Under the pieces are notes generated by a model that saw nothing but the letters and a program-made list of their open reading frames with translations, made no database searches and was not told the DNA's origin. Below, piece by piece: positions 28,287-37,563 of a stretch of DNA of 64,000 bases; the stretch's first letter is position 1; each line of letters opens with the position of its first letter. A program made the translations under genes and the position numbers. The stretch is from Nostoc sp. UHCC 0926 (lineage in GTDB: Bacteria; Cyanobacteriota; Cyanobacteriia; Cyanobacteriales; Nostocaceae): positions 682,001 through 746,000 of the forward strand of contig NZ_CP117768.1 in assembly GCF_028623165.1 (NCBI RefSeq). Direction: 5' to 3'.

Positions 28287-28931
28287 ATGCTGACTGTTGC
28301 ATTGCCAAAAGGGGAACTACTTAAAAATAGCATCCGCCTGCTACAATCTGTAGGATTAGATTTTAGTGCTTTTTTAGATTCAGGAACTCGCCAACTTCAA
28401 ATTCCTGACACCAAGGGACTTGCAAAAGCTTTACTGGTGCGGGCGCAAGATGTGCCTGTTTATGTGGAATATGGTCAAGCACAATTGGGTATTGTTGGTT
28501 ACGATGTGCTGCGGGAAAAGCAGCCACAAGTAGCTCACTTGGTGGATTTGCAGTTTGGGCATTGTCGGATGTCGGTAGCGGTAAAAGCATCTAGTTCTTA
28601 CCGATCGCCTTTAGATTTACTACCGCATGGTAGAGTTGCTTCCAAGTATGTGAATTGCGCTCGTGAATATTTCCACAGTCTGGATTTACCTGTGGAAATA
28701 GTGCCGTTGTATGGTTCAGTGGAACTAGGCCCGATTACTGGAATGTCAGAAGCGATCGTGGATTTGGTTTCCACAGGGCGGACTTTGCGCGAAAATGGTT
28801 TGATTGAAATTGCTACTCTGTATGAAAGCACGGCGCGGTTGATTGCTCATCCTCTGAGTTACCGCCTGAACACGGGTAATTTGAGTGATGTGATTGCCAA
28901 GCTGCGTTCAACCATTTTGGTAGGGGTTTAA
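28287..28931 (+). CDS. hisG: ATP phosphoribosyltransferase, short form
   Basis: A 214-residue HisG, which joins ATP and PRPP in the first step of histidine synthesis. [19 protein letters not shown] opens the protein. [10 protein letters not shown] and the PRPP-binding [20 protein letters not shown] are present. The short form lacks the C-terminal regulatory domain and, in other bacteria, works with HisZ; no hisZ is nearby. It stands alone here, as is usual for dispersed his genes of cyanobacteria. Confidence 0.94.
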   Translation: MLTVALPKGELLKNSIRLLQSVGLDFSAFLDSGTRQLQIPDTKGLAKALLVRAQDVPVYVEYGQAQLGIVGYDVLREKQPQVAHLVDLQFGHCRMSVAVKASSSYRSPLDLLPHGRVASKYVNCAREYFHSLDLPVEIVPLYGSVELGPITGMSEAIVDLVSTGRTLRENGLIEIATLYESTARLIAHPLSYRLNTGNLSDVIAKLRSTILVGV

Positions 28932-28988
28932 CAGTTCCAGTCAGAGGGGAATTTTGTACATTTGGGATGCTGCACAGCTTTTATTAGC

Positions 28989-29088
28989 AAAATCATGATT
29001 TCATCACCAAACTCACGATTTTTTCCTTAAAATCATTATTTTTTCCTTAAACTCACGATTTTTTTCTTAAAATCATGATTTTTTTCTT
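28989..29088. repeat. five 20-bp tandem units, interrupted by a MITE
   Basis: Units at 28989, 29009, 29029, 29049 and 29069 alternate between AAAATCATGATTTTTTTCTT and AAACTCACGATTTTTTTCTT, giving a 40-bp higher-order period. The next unit (AACTCACGATTTTTCTAAC) resumes at 29182 after a 90-bp insertion. There are no spacers of unique sequence, so it is not a CRISPR array. Confidence 0.85.
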
Positions 29089-29089
29089 A

Positions 29090-29179
29090 CAGCTATTTTC
29101 AGGTAAATAGACCACGCGGTAGGGGCGCAAGGCCTTGCGCCCCTACGACAGATGTGGTTCAAATACTTGAATTCTGCTG
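29090..29179. mobile_element. 90-bp MITE-like element with TA target duplication
   Basis: The element starts CAGCTATTTTCAGGTAAATA and ends with the complement of CAGCAGAATTCAAGTATTTG, giving imperfect inverted ends of about 26 bases (shared CAGC, TTCA, GTA and CCAC). TA stands on each side (29088-29089 and 29180-29181). Removing the element and one TA restores the 20-bp tandem array exactly, so the insertion is certain. The interior is the palindrome GGGGCGCAAGGCCTTGCGCC. TA duplication is typical of IS630/Tc1-mariner-type transposition. Confidence 0.88.
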
Positions 29180-29272
29180 TAAACTCACGATTTTTCTAAC
29201 GATAGCTTTTGGCATGGTAACAACTGACTAGCCGATAGTCTGCAATAACTGAATCTCTTCATGCACAGTGAA

Positions 29273-29434
29273 TATAGCGCTTCTGTGTTGAGTCCAATAC
29301 AGACCTAACAAGAACAGCCCCAATTGTTGTAGCGTTGGGGAGTAAGATTCAAAGCCTCTCTGCTTTTAAGAGAGAGGTGAGAGTTTATTGCATACAAACG
29401 AGCGTAGGCGTAGCCCGTCGTAGACATCGCTATA
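29273..29434. mobile_element. 150-bp inverted-repeat element, copy 2, with a nested dispersed repeat
   Basis: It begins TATAGCGCTTCTGTGTTGAG and follows copy 1 (2330-2480) through GTAAGATTCAAAGCCTCTCT and TATTGCATACAAACGA. Near the right end the sequence GCGTAGGCGTAGCCCGTCGT is inserted before the final CGCTATA. That insert is a small dispersed repeat also seen at 53446 and 55651, so one repeat is nested in another. Confidence 0.75.
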
Positions 29435-29850
29435 ATATAAGTTCTAAATAGGACTTACGCACTGTACAAATTAATCATGGTATGCATGTACAGAAAATGG
29501 GTCGTTTCAGCCTTTTATAAGGTAGATGCCGAAAACCCCGGAGGAACAGGCACAAGAAGCCGTATTCCGTGCTTCAGACCGGGCATGAAGGCTGGATGCA
29601 GCGTATATTTCTAACCTCATCCATTCCTCAACACAAAGCCGAACTCTTAAAATTTTTTCTCGATGCGGCGTAAATAGGGAATAGCTTGCTACTAGGCATC
29701 GCTGGGAATGTGAATGTAGTATTTTAAACAGGCTTTTCTGAAAAGCCAGAGGCGGGGAAAGGACTAATAATTATTAAAAAAGGTTAAGCTATTCTTGAGA
29801 TAGCCACGCTGCTGACTGAATATTATATTTAGATTGTTTAATAAAAATTA
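29435..29850. other. spacer upstream of the photosensor cassette, possible gene remnants
   Basis: No intact gene. AGGACTTACGCA at 29452 is an end motif seen again at 56968. Short frames such as MPKTPEEQAQEAVFRASD (29528) and SSIPQHKAELLKFFLDAA (29618) look like scraps of a lost coding sequence, but I cannot identify it. The last 80 bases are A+T rich and carry the promoter for the gene at 29851. Confidence 0.4.
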
Positions 29851-32421
29851 ATGAAAGCTGGACACATTGATATAGAAGTGGTAAGGCTAGAAGCGCTTCG
29901 CCAGTATCAAATTCTTGACACCGAACCCGAAGAAGCCTATGACAATCTAGCTCAGTTAGCGGCATCTATTTGTGGCACTCCCATATCCTTGGTAAATTTC
30001 ATTGATGAAAACCGTCAATGGTTTAAGGCAAAAGTCGGTTTAGATGTATCAGAAATGCCCCGGAGTGTTGGGTTCTCTTACCTTTGCCAAGAGCAGCGTA
30101 ACGTTGTAGTAGTTTTGGATACCTTAGCTGATGAAAAATTGGCCAATAATCCAATAGTAACTGGCTATCCATATGTGCGGTTTTATGCAGGTGTACCCCT
30201 AATTACTCCGAGGGGAGATATGCTGGGAACTCTGTGTGTAATTGACCAAGTTCCACGGCAATTGAGCCAAAAACAAGTCGAGGCGCTTGTAGCTCTGAGT
30301 CGCCTGGTAATCGACCAACTAGAACTCAGGCGTCATGTAGTTGAAGTATCTCAAATTACCGAGAAACTCTTGGCGCACAAGCAAGCAGCCCACGCCCAAT
30401 CTGAAGCCGCCAGAACCCGGATGACTAATCTGCTCGAAAGCATCACTGATGGTTTTTTTGCCCTAGATAAAAAGTGGCGATTCACCTACATTAATGGTCA
30501 AGCAGAACGGCTCTTGCAAAAAACCCAGTATGAGTTTTTGGGTAAAAACATCTGGGAGGTGTTTCCAGAAATCATCGGCACAACATTCGATCGTGAGTAT
30601 CACAGGGCAATATTAGAACAGGTGAGTGTGGAATTTGAGGAGTTTTATCCACCACAGAAGTGCTGGCTTCAAATCCACGCCTATCCGGCAAAAGACGGCT
30701 TGTCTGTTTATTTCCAAGACATTACTGAACGACGGAAAACAGCAAAAGCACTACGAGAGAGTGAAGAACGCTGGCAATTAGCATTAAATGGTAATAATGA
30801 TGGTATTTGGGACTGGAACCTTAAGACTAATGAAGTGTTCTTCTCAACTCGGTGGAAGGAAATGCTCGGCTATAAAGACCACGAAGTTTCCAACAGTTGG
30901 GATGAATGGACAAAACGAATCCATCCCGATGAGCGAAATTCGGTACTTCAAGCTTTCCAAGACCACTTTGCTAAGAAAACACCGTTTTACGTCTGTGAAT
31001 ATCGAGTCCAATGCGAAGACGGCAGCTTTAAGTGGATTCTAGATCGCGGACAGGCATATTGGGACGCATCAGGTGATGTGGTACGGATGGTTGGTTCCTA
31101 TACTGATATCACAGATCGCAAGTGGGTAGAAAAGGAATTAAAACGGCAGAATCTGCGATCGCAACTATTTGCCGAAATCACTCTGAAAATTCGAGAATCT
31201 TTACAAATAGACGAAATTCTCCAAACCACGGTTACTGAGGTACAAAAATTATTAAAAGCTGACCGAGTTTTGATTTTTCAATTGGAGACTAATGGTTCGG
31301 GAACAGTGGTGCAAGAGGCAGTGCTGCCTGGTTGGCCCGTAATTCTAGGAGAAAATATTTTCGACCCCTGCTTTAAAGCAGAATACCTAGAAAGATATCG
31401 CCAGGGAAGAATCAGTGCCATTGAAGACATTGAAGTTGCTCATATCCAACCCTGCCATCGAAAATTTCTTCAGCAGTTTGCTGTCAGAGCTAACCTCGTA
31501 GTGCCGATTCTTGTCAGGGAAGGTATTTGGGGCTTGTTGCTAGCTCATCAGTGTGCCGCACCTCGACAGTGGAATAACTTTGAGACGGAGTTGTTACAGC
31601 AACTAGGTAACCAAATTGGAATTGCTTTATCTCAAGCGCAACTATTAGAACAAGAAACCCGCCAAAGTCAGGAACTGGCGCGTTCCAATGCGGATTTAGA
31701 ACAGTTTGCCTATGTGGCTTCTCATGACTTGCAAGAGCCGTTGCGGATGGTAACGAGTTATTTACAACTACTGGAGCAAAGATACAAAAATAAACTGGAT
31801 GCGAATGCCGATCAGTTTATCACCTACGCTGTAGATGGGGCACACCGGATGCAAACGTTAATTAACGATTTGTTGAACTATTCCCGTCTCAGTAGCCGGG
31901 GACAGCCCTTTATGCTAGTTGATTGTAATCTTGTTTTAGAGGGGGCGATCGCTAATCTTCAACTGGCGATCGCGGATAGTAAAGCAGTTGTCACTCATGA
32001 TCCTCTACCTGAAGTGATGGCTGATGCTACCCAACTGACACAAGTATTTCAAAACCTGATCGCCAACGCGATCAAATTTTGCCGTCATCAGCAGCCACGA
32101 ATTCACATTGGGGTAGCGAAGCCAGATGCAAATCTAGATGGAGAAAGTTTAAATCTTATCCCGTTGGCAGATGAATGGTTGTTCTGTGTGCATGATAATG
32201 CAATTGGTTTGGAATCCCAATATGCTGAACGAATTTTTATAATTTTTCAGCGCTTGCACGGTAGAGGCAAGTATCCAGGTACCGGAATTGGTCTGGCAAT
32301 TTGTAAGAAAATTATAGAACGCCACGGCGGCCGGATCTGGGTTGAGTCGAAACCGGGTCAAGGCTCGACTTTCTACTTCACAATTCCAGATAGAGCTCTT
32401 AAGCAATCGTCAACCCTATAA
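29851..32421 (+). CDS. sensor histidine kinase, GAF-PAS-PAS-GAF(cyanobacteriochrome-like)-HisKA-HATPase
   Basis: An 856-residue soluble kinase. GAF about 20-165; PAS about 190-295; PAS/PAC about 305-430; GAF about 440-600; HisKA 615-680; HATPase 720-850. The second GAF has cyanobacteriochrome features: Cys507 in DPCF, ERYRQGRISAIEDIE, Cys535-His536 in IQPCHRKFL, then VRANLVVPI and WGLLLAHQC. The 28-residue cysteine spacing equals that of DXCF photoreceptors. The kinase is of the phytochrome (Cph1-like) type: phospho-acceptor His625 in ASHDLQEPLRMV, N-box FQNLIANAIKF, G2 GTGIGLAICKKI. The G1 box reads DNAIG, with Ala for the usual Gly. The Rcp1-like regulator starts 8 bases after it. Confidence 0.9.
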   Translation: MKAGHIDIEVVRLEALRQYQILDTEPEEAYDNLAQLAASICGTPISLVNFIDENRQWFKAKVGLDVSEMPRSVGFSYLCQEQRNVVVVLDTLADEKLANNPIVTGYPYVRFYAGVPLITPRGDMLGTLCVIDQVPRQLSQKQVEALVALSRLVIDQLELRRHVVEVSQITEKLLAHKQAAHAQSEAARTRMTNLLESITDGFFALDKKWRFTYINGQAERLLQKTQYEFLGKNIWEVFPEIIGTTFDREYHRAILEQVSVEFEEFYPPQKCWLQIHAYPAKDGLSVYFQDITERRKTAKALRESEERWQLALNGNNDGIWDWNLKTNEVFFSTRWKEMLGYKDHEVSNSWDEWTKRIHPDERNSVLQAFQDHFAKKTPFYVCEYRVQCEDGSFKWILDRGQAYWDASGDVVRMVGSYTDITDRKWVEKELKRQNLRSQLFAEITLKIRESLQIDEILQTTVTEVQKLLKADRVLIFQLETNGSGTVVQEAVLPGWPVILGENIFDPCFKAEYLERYRQGRISAIEDIEVAHIQPCHRKFLQQFAVRANLVVPILVREGIWGLLLAHQCAAPRQWNNFETELLQQLGNQIGIALSQAQLLEQETRQSQELARSNADLEQFAYVASHDLQEPLRMVTSYLQLLEQRYKNKLDANADQFITYAVDGAHRMQTLINDLLNYSRLSSRGQPFMLVDCNLVLEGAIANLQLAIADSKAVVTHDPLPEVMADATQLTQVFQNLIANAIKFCRHQQPRIHIGVAKPDANLDGESLNLIPLADEWLFCVHDNAIGLESQYAERIFIIFQRLHGRGKYPGTGIGLAICKKIIERHGGRIWVESKPGQGSTFYFTIPDRALKQSSTL

Positions 32422-32429
32422 CAGCGATT

Positions 32430-32855
32430 ATGCCTATTCAGGTTTTGTTAGTAGAGGACAATCCTGGTGATGCTCAACTCACACGCATCGCCCTGGAAGA
32501 TAGCAAAATCTCGATTCACTTGAATGTGGTCGAAGATGGTGTCGAGGCAATGGCATTCTTGCGAAAACAGGAAAAATATGTCAAAGCAGCCCATCCAGAT
32601 ATTGTGTTGCTCGATTTCAACCTCCCTAGAAAAGATGGGCGGGAGGTATTAGCAGAAATTAAAGCAGATGAAAACCTCAAACGAATTCCTGTAGTAGTTT
32701 TGACGACTTCCCAAGCTCAAGAAGACATCCTCAAAGCTTATAACCTTGCTGCCAACTGTTACATAACTAAACCAGTAGATTTCGATCAATTTGTTAAAAT
32801 TGTCCAATCAATAGAAAATTTTTGGTTTGCGATCGTAAAACTGCCACCGGAGTAA
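32430..32855 (+). CDS. Rcp1-like single-domain response regulator
   Basis: A 141-residue receiver. VLLVEDNPGDAQLTRIAL gives the acidic pocket, phospho-Asp is in DIVLLDFNLPRKDG (about residue 61), Thr-Thr in VVVLTTSQ and Lys in CYITKPVDF. The long alpha4 region and the EDNPGDA start are typical of the Rcp1/RcpA group that takes phosphate from cyanobacterial phytochromes. It lies between the kinase at 29851 and the hybrid kinase at 32855 and overlaps the latter by one base (TAATG), so all three are one operon. It should receive phosphate from His625 of the upstream kinase. Confidence 0.92.
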   Translation: MPIQVLLVEDNPGDAQLTRIALEDSKISIHLNVVEDGVEAMAFLRKQEKYVKAAHPDIVLLDFNLPRKDGREVLAEIKADENLKRIPVVVLTTSQAQEDILKAYNLAANCYITKPVDFDQFVKIVQSIENFWFAIVKLPPE

Positions 32856-35140
32856 TGAAAATGGCAGGTAAAAATATTAAAGTTTTATTAGTAGAAGATA
32901 ACCCTGGTGATGTCTTTTTATTACAGGAGTTTTTAAAGGAAGTTACCACAGTTGTAGTTGATTTGATTCGCGTTGTGCGGCTTTCGGAAGCACTCAACTA
33001 CCTAGCAAAGGAAATTTTTGATGTAATTCTGTTAGACCTCTCGCTGCCAGATGGGCAGGGACTGGAAACCTTTGTGATCACTCACAATCACGCAAAAGCC
33101 ACTCCGATAATTGTGCTTACGGGTATAGACGATCAAACCCTGGCAATTAGGGCAATGCAGCAAGGAGCGCAGGATTATTTGCTGAAAGGACAAGTAACTG
33201 GCGATTTGCTAGTGCGCTCAATGCGTTATGCGATCGAACGTCAACGGGCAGACAACGCACTGCGACAGAGTGAGGAACGATTTCGGGTTGCCCTGAAAAA
33301 CTCTCCAATTTTTGTCTACAACCAAGATATGGAGTTACGCTACACCTGGGTTTACAATCCCTCCGATGGATTGACGGTTGAGGAAATGTTGGGCAAACAA
33401 GACTTGGATATTATCCCAGTTGAAGATGCTCAACGTCTGATCACAATTAAACGTGGGGTGTTAACCACTGGCATAGGAACGCGAGAGGAAGTATCAATTA
33501 CAATCAAAGATACAACTCGATATTACGATTTGACAGTTGAGCCATTGCGGAATGAGTCGCAAGAACTTGTCGGGGTGACTTGCGCCAGTATAGATATTAG
33601 CGAACGGCAAGCTGCACTACGCGATCGCAAATTGGCAGAAGAAAAAATTCGCGAACAAGCAGCATTACTAGATGTCACCACAGATGCCATTTGCGTGCGA
33701 GATTTAAACAATGAAATTATCTTTTGGAACAAAGGCGCAGAAACAGTTTTCGGGTGGCAAGCTACAGAGTCCTGCGGCAAAAATGCTAATGAGCTTTTGT
33801 TTGACGAACCTTCACCAGAAATCGAAGCGGCTCTGTTGCAAGTTATTAGTAAAGGTAAGTGGCAGGGTGAGCTAACTAAACTTACTAAAATGGGCAAGGA
33901 AATCCTCGTTGCTAGTCGCTGGAGTCTGGTATGCGATGAACATGGGAAACCCAAATCAATTCTCACCGTTGACACAGATATTACCGAGAAAAAACTCCTA
34001 GAAGCCCAATTGTTTCGCGCTCAACGCCTGGAAAGTATTGGCACTCTAGCTAGTGGCATTGCTCACGACCTCAACAATATCCTGACACCGATTCTGGCAG
34101 GAGCGCAACTATTACCACTCAAATTTCCCAATATAGATGAACGCACCCGCCATCTACTGGAGATTTTGGAAATCAACGCTAAACGCGGCGCTGATTTAGT
34201 CAAACAAGTGCTGTCCTTTGCGCGGGGTGTAGAAGGGAAGCGCATCACTTTACAATTCAAGCATTTGATTGTGGAAGTTGCCAAAATTCTCAAAGAGACA
34301 TTTCCTAAATGTATAGAAGTCAGCACTGATGTACCGCAAGATTTGTGGATGGTTTCTGGAGATAGCACTCAACTGCATCAAGTACTGATGAACCTCTGCG
34401 TTAACGCCCGCGATGCTATGCCTAATAGCGGTATTTTGAGTATCTCTGGCGAGAATCTGTTGATTGACGAAAATTATGCCCGCATGAACCTGGAAGCCAA
34501 AGAGGGCCCATACACAGTGATTACTGTCTTTGATACTGGAGTTGGGATTCCTAGAGAAATCTTAGATAGAATTTTCGAGCCATTCTTTACCACAAAAGAT
34601 GTGGGACAAGGCACAGGGTTAGGACTTTCCACCGTACTTGGGATCATTAAAAGTCACGGAGGTTTTGTGAACGTGTATAGCGAACCGGGAAGTGGCACTA
34701 GCTTTAAGGTTTACTTGCCAGCAGTGGAGGGAATGGAAACAATTACTCCAGAAGAATTGCGACCACAGAGAGGACATGGAGAATTGATTTTGGTTGTGGA
34801 TGATGAAGTTGCCATTCAAGAGATTACCAGAACATCACTGGAAGCTCATAACTACAAAACCCTAATTGCCAGTGATGGTATGGAGGCGATCGCGCTATAC
34901 GCTCAATATAGGGACAAAATTAGTGCCGTACTGATGGATATTATGCTGCCCTCGCTGGATGGTTTAACTGCCATCCGTACCCTGCAAAAAATCAACCCCC
35001 AAGTCAGAATTATTGCCAGCAGTGGACTTACGTCTGACAATAAGCTCAGTGCAGTAGCTGCTATTGGTGTCAATACGTTTTTGTCGAAGCCCTATACTGT
35101 CAATGAATTATTGCTTTCTTTACAGAAAGTACTATCATGA
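32855..35140 (+). CDS. hybrid histidine kinase, REC-PAS-PAS-HisKA-HATPase-REC
   Basis: A 761-residue hybrid. N-terminal receiver about 5-125 (VLLVEDNPGDVFLLQEFL, phospho-Asp in VILLDLSLPDGQG, Lys in DYLLKGQ); PAS about 140-255 and 270-375; HisKA with His in ASGIAHDLNNILTPI; ATPase with NLCVNARDAMP, DTGVGIP and GTGLGLSTVLGI; C-terminal receiver 630-755 (VVDDE, VLMDIMLPSLDG, FLSKPYTV). All catalytic residues are intact. Start ATG 32855 is preceded by CCGGAG and overlaps the stop of the receiver gene. A frame running 33 bases further upstream begins at TTG within that gene. The output of the relay is not encoded here. Confidence 0.92.
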   Translation: MKMAGKNIKVLLVEDNPGDVFLLQEFLKEVTTVVVDLIRVVRLSEALNYLAKEIFDVILLDLSLPDGQGLETFVITHNHAKATPIIVLTGIDDQTLAIRAMQQGAQDYLLKGQVTGDLLVRSMRYAIERQRADNALRQSEERFRVALKNSPIFVYNQDMELRYTWVYNPSDGLTVEEMLGKQDLDIIPVEDAQRLITIKRGVLTTGIGTREEVSITIKDTTRYYDLTVEPLRNESQELVGVTCASIDISERQAALRDRKLAEEKIREQAALLDVTTDAICVRDLNNEIIFWNKGAETVFGWQATESCGKNANELLFDEPSPEIEAALLQVISKGKWQGELTKLTKMGKEILVASRWSLVCDEHGKPKSILTVDTDITEKKLLEAQLFRAQRLESIGTLASGIAHDLNNILTPILAGAQLLPLKFPNIDERTRHLLEILEINAKRGADLVKQVLSFARGVEGKRITLQFKHLIVEVAKILKETFPKCIEVSTDVPQDLWMVSGDSTQLHQVLMNLCVNARDAMPNSGILSISGENLLIDENYARMNLEAKEGPYTVITVFDTGVGIPREILDRIFEPFFTTKDVGQGTGLGLSTVLGIIKSHGGFVNVYSEPGSGTSFKVYLPAVEGMETITPEELRPQRGHGELILVVDDEVAIQEITRTSLEAHNYKTLIASDGMEAIALYAQYRDKISAVLMDIMLPSLDGLTAIRTLQKINPQVRIIASSGLTSDNKLSAVAAIGVNTFLSKPYTVNELLLSLQKVLS

Positions 35141-35284
35141 GTCAAGTAATTACGTTATTAAGCTGATAGCTTTGAGTACAAAAGGCTGCTTTATTGATGT
35201 GGGTGCGAATTACCTGGATTTGATATGATTGAGCATCGCCAAACACACTTCTTTTACCGATACTCATAGCTTGGCTAAATCAAT

Positions 35285-36196
35285 ATGCCTCGGTTTCTTA
35301 AGTTAATCATCAATATAGTAATCTTGGGTACATTGTTACTCATCTCTGTGCAAGTTTGGGCGCAAGATTGGCGTCCGGTTCGCGGTGGTATCCCTTTTGG
35401 TATTGGTGGTATAGCTTTGATACAGCAGCAAAGCAATACTCTCGATTTTCTGATTGTCCATGACAACAAACAAAAAAACCAAGGTCGTTTAGCAATCATC
35501 AGCATTAAGGGTAAGAACCAACCGGAATATTTACCATTGAACTGGCCAAGTAACATAGAATTGCCCATCGACTTAGAAGCTTTAACATCTGTTCCAGAGA
35601 AAACAAAATCCTTTTTTATCGCTTTAAGCAGTTCTGGAAAAGCTTATTACATCAGATTAGAGCCTGCTAAGAAGACCATCTCGGTTCTTAAGGAATTCAA
35701 TCTACCAGGAATTATTCAAGGAAATAATTTTGAAGCATTTGGATTACAAAATATAGACGGCAAATTAGTTGCTATTTGGGGACATCGCGGTGAAGGAGAA
35801 CAACCAGCAACTATTTTTTGGGGAGTGTTTGACTTAGCTAAATATCAAATTACTCTTGCAGGTTCTGCCAATCTGATAGTACCGTTTCCATCTGGTAACG
35901 TGCGCCATATTTCAGATATTAAGGTAGACCCCGTAGGAATTGTCTACATCACCTCAGCAAGTGATGCCGGAGATGATGGCCCATTTCAGTCGGCTGTGTA
36001 TATCGCAGGTTATCTGGGATTACACGGTGACAAAATTGCATGGCAGCAAAATCCTCAACTTGTTCCCCTCTACCGCTCTAATTACCACAAAATTGAAGGT
36101 ATAGAACTTGTTCCTGGTGCAGAAGGCGGTGTAGTAGTTGGTACAGATGACGAGAATTTGGGTTCCTATGTATACATTGTGGGTGGAAGTAGCTGA
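35285..36196 (+). CDS. secreted protein of unknown function, possible beta-propeller
   Basis: A 303-residue protein with a signal peptide (residues 1-26, ending SVQVWAQ). The mature part is rich in beta-strand segments (LDFLIVHDNKQKNQGRLAII, IELPIDLEALTSVPEKTKSF, HKIEGIELVPGAEGGVVVGT, SYVYIVGG), and the D-x-E-A/E-G-I-E-x-V pattern resembles propeller proteins of the esterase-like phytase type. No catalytic residues can be assigned. It is a single gene downstream of the photosensor cassette and on the same strand, 144 bases away. Confidence 0.6.
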   Translation: MPRFLKLIINIVILGTLLLISVQVWAQDWRPVRGGIPFGIGGIALIQQQSNTLDFLIVHDNKQKNQGRLAIISIKGKNQPEYLPLNWPSNIELPIDLEALTSVPEKTKSFFIALSSSGKAYYIRLEPAKKTISVLKEFNLPGIIQGNNFEAFGLQNIDGKLVAIWGHRGEGEQPATIFWGVFDLAKYQITLAGSANLIVPFPSGNVRHISDIKVDPVGIVYITSASDAGDDGPFQSAVYIAGYLGLHGDKIAWQQNPQLVPLYRSNYHKIEGIELVPGAEGGVVVGTDDENLGSYVYIVGGSS

Positions 36197-36763
36197 AAAG
36201 TATGTCCTTTGATGGCACAGCAAGTCAATCGGTTAGCAGGCGCTCAACAGCAGGAGGTTTCGACCTACACGCAGATTTTAGCAAGATTAAAATTTAAGAA
36301 AGACTTGATTCGTTGAATATTTCCAGAGGGTATGATACGCGAGTCGGTTTTCTACCAACATGCGATCGCGGATTAAGCATGTTGGCAATGAAAATAAAAA
36401 CTATTGCGTTGCCGATAAATTTTGGTTATCCCTGATATCGTAATGCGTAAGTAACATGAAACAGAAAAAGACAAACTAACTCTTGGCAAAGTTGGTAGTT
36501 AGTCTTCCACTTTATAACTGTCTGGTTTGCCCAACTGGATCATGTGATTGATATCTGCACATTGTAGGAATAATTTGACTCAAACGAATTCTGAAGTTAG
36601 TTGTCAGCCTTATTGTCATGAGAACGCAATAGCTTTGGCACAGTGATTTCAAAGCTCGAGTCTATAATGCAAGCCTAACTCCTTGCATCTTGAATTGAAC
36701 CAAGCAAAGTTGCTAGTTCATCTAATTTTTTTAAGATGCTATTAATAGTAGGATAATAAAATT
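36197..36763. other. spacer with no supported gene
   Basis: A 34-codon frame at 36212-36316 (MAQQVNRLAGAQQQEVSTYT onward) starts just after the previous gene but has no recognisable family. Around 36355 and 36378 CCAACATGCGATCGC and GCATGTTGGC form a loose inverted repeat. Nothing else is supported. Confidence 0.35.
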
Positions 36764-37366
36764 ATGCTTTCAGGTAGCATGAACGAAGAGGAAAAAGAAT
36801 ACTTAGACTATGAAGATAATAATCCACTACTGTCTAAAGTCATACAACGCAACATTCGCACTCTGATCCGTCTTCGGGCCAAGGCTGCTAAGAAGAGAAA
36901 CTTGCAAGACCGAATTGCCGACGCTATTACCTCTTTTTCAGGACATATAGTTTTTGTTTACGTACATCTTGTCTGGTTTGGTGCTTGGATTATTTTGAAC
37001 ACTGGAAAGTTAGGTGTACATCCCTTTGATCCATTTCCCTACGGATTGTTGACAATGGTGGTATCGCTGGAAGCAATTTTTTTGTCAACATTTGTGTTGA
37101 TTAGTCAAAACCAACTGAGTCAAGAAAGTGAGTATCGCGCCAACTTAAATTTACAAATTGCACTCCTGACTGAGCATGAAGTTACACGAGTATTGCAAAT
37201 GCTAGATGCGATTCAAGATAAAATGGGCATTGAAAATGATGAAGACAGTGAACTTGCTGACTTAGAAATGGAAACTAAACCAGAAGATGTGTTAGTTGAG
37301 ATTGAGCGACTTCAGCAGTTAGCACTTAAGAGAAAAAAGCTGAATAAACTCAACCATAGATCATAA
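36764..37366 (+). CDS. DUF1003 membrane protein
   Basis: A 200-residue protein. After a charged N-terminus come RIADAITSFSGHIVFVYVHL and two membrane helices (about 63-85 and 98-120) with the signature VWFGAWIILN and FDPFPYGLLTMVVSLEAIFL, then a cytoplasmic coiled tail with QNQLSQESEYRANLNLQ. This is the DUF1003 family, of unknown function, found widely in bacteria. A start at ATG 36779 is also possible. It is a single gene. Confidence 0.85.
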   Translation: MLSGSMNEEEKEYLDYEDNNPLLSKVIQRNIRTLIRLRAKAAKKRNLQDRIADAITSFSGHIVFVYVHLVWFGAWIILNTGKLGVHPFDPFPYGLLTMVVSLEAIFLSTFVLISQNQLSQESEYRANLNLQIALLTEHEVTRVLQMLDAIQDKMGIENDEDSELADLEMETKPEDVLVEIERLQQLALKRKKLNKLNHRS

Positions 37367-37563
37367 CTACGATTGCAATAAAGTAGTGCGTTTCATCACA
37401 CAATCGCAATAATTACTCCTTCTAAATGAAGAATATCTTGTCATCATTTTGAGGATTACTGGTTTATTTGCGATCGCCTAGCAACTTTCTTAAGGAGCAG
37501 TATGCACATATAGAAGATTTTGTCAATGTCTTGATGGCGATCGCAGTTAATATTTTTTATATT

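Noticed and set aside
28989..29088. Possible CRISPR array from regular 20-bp repeats
   Set aside because: Units are directly adjacent with no unique spacers and no cas gene is near.
36212..36316. 34-codon open frame after the secreted propeller-like gene
   Set aside because: No family, no clear ribosome site; too short to support.
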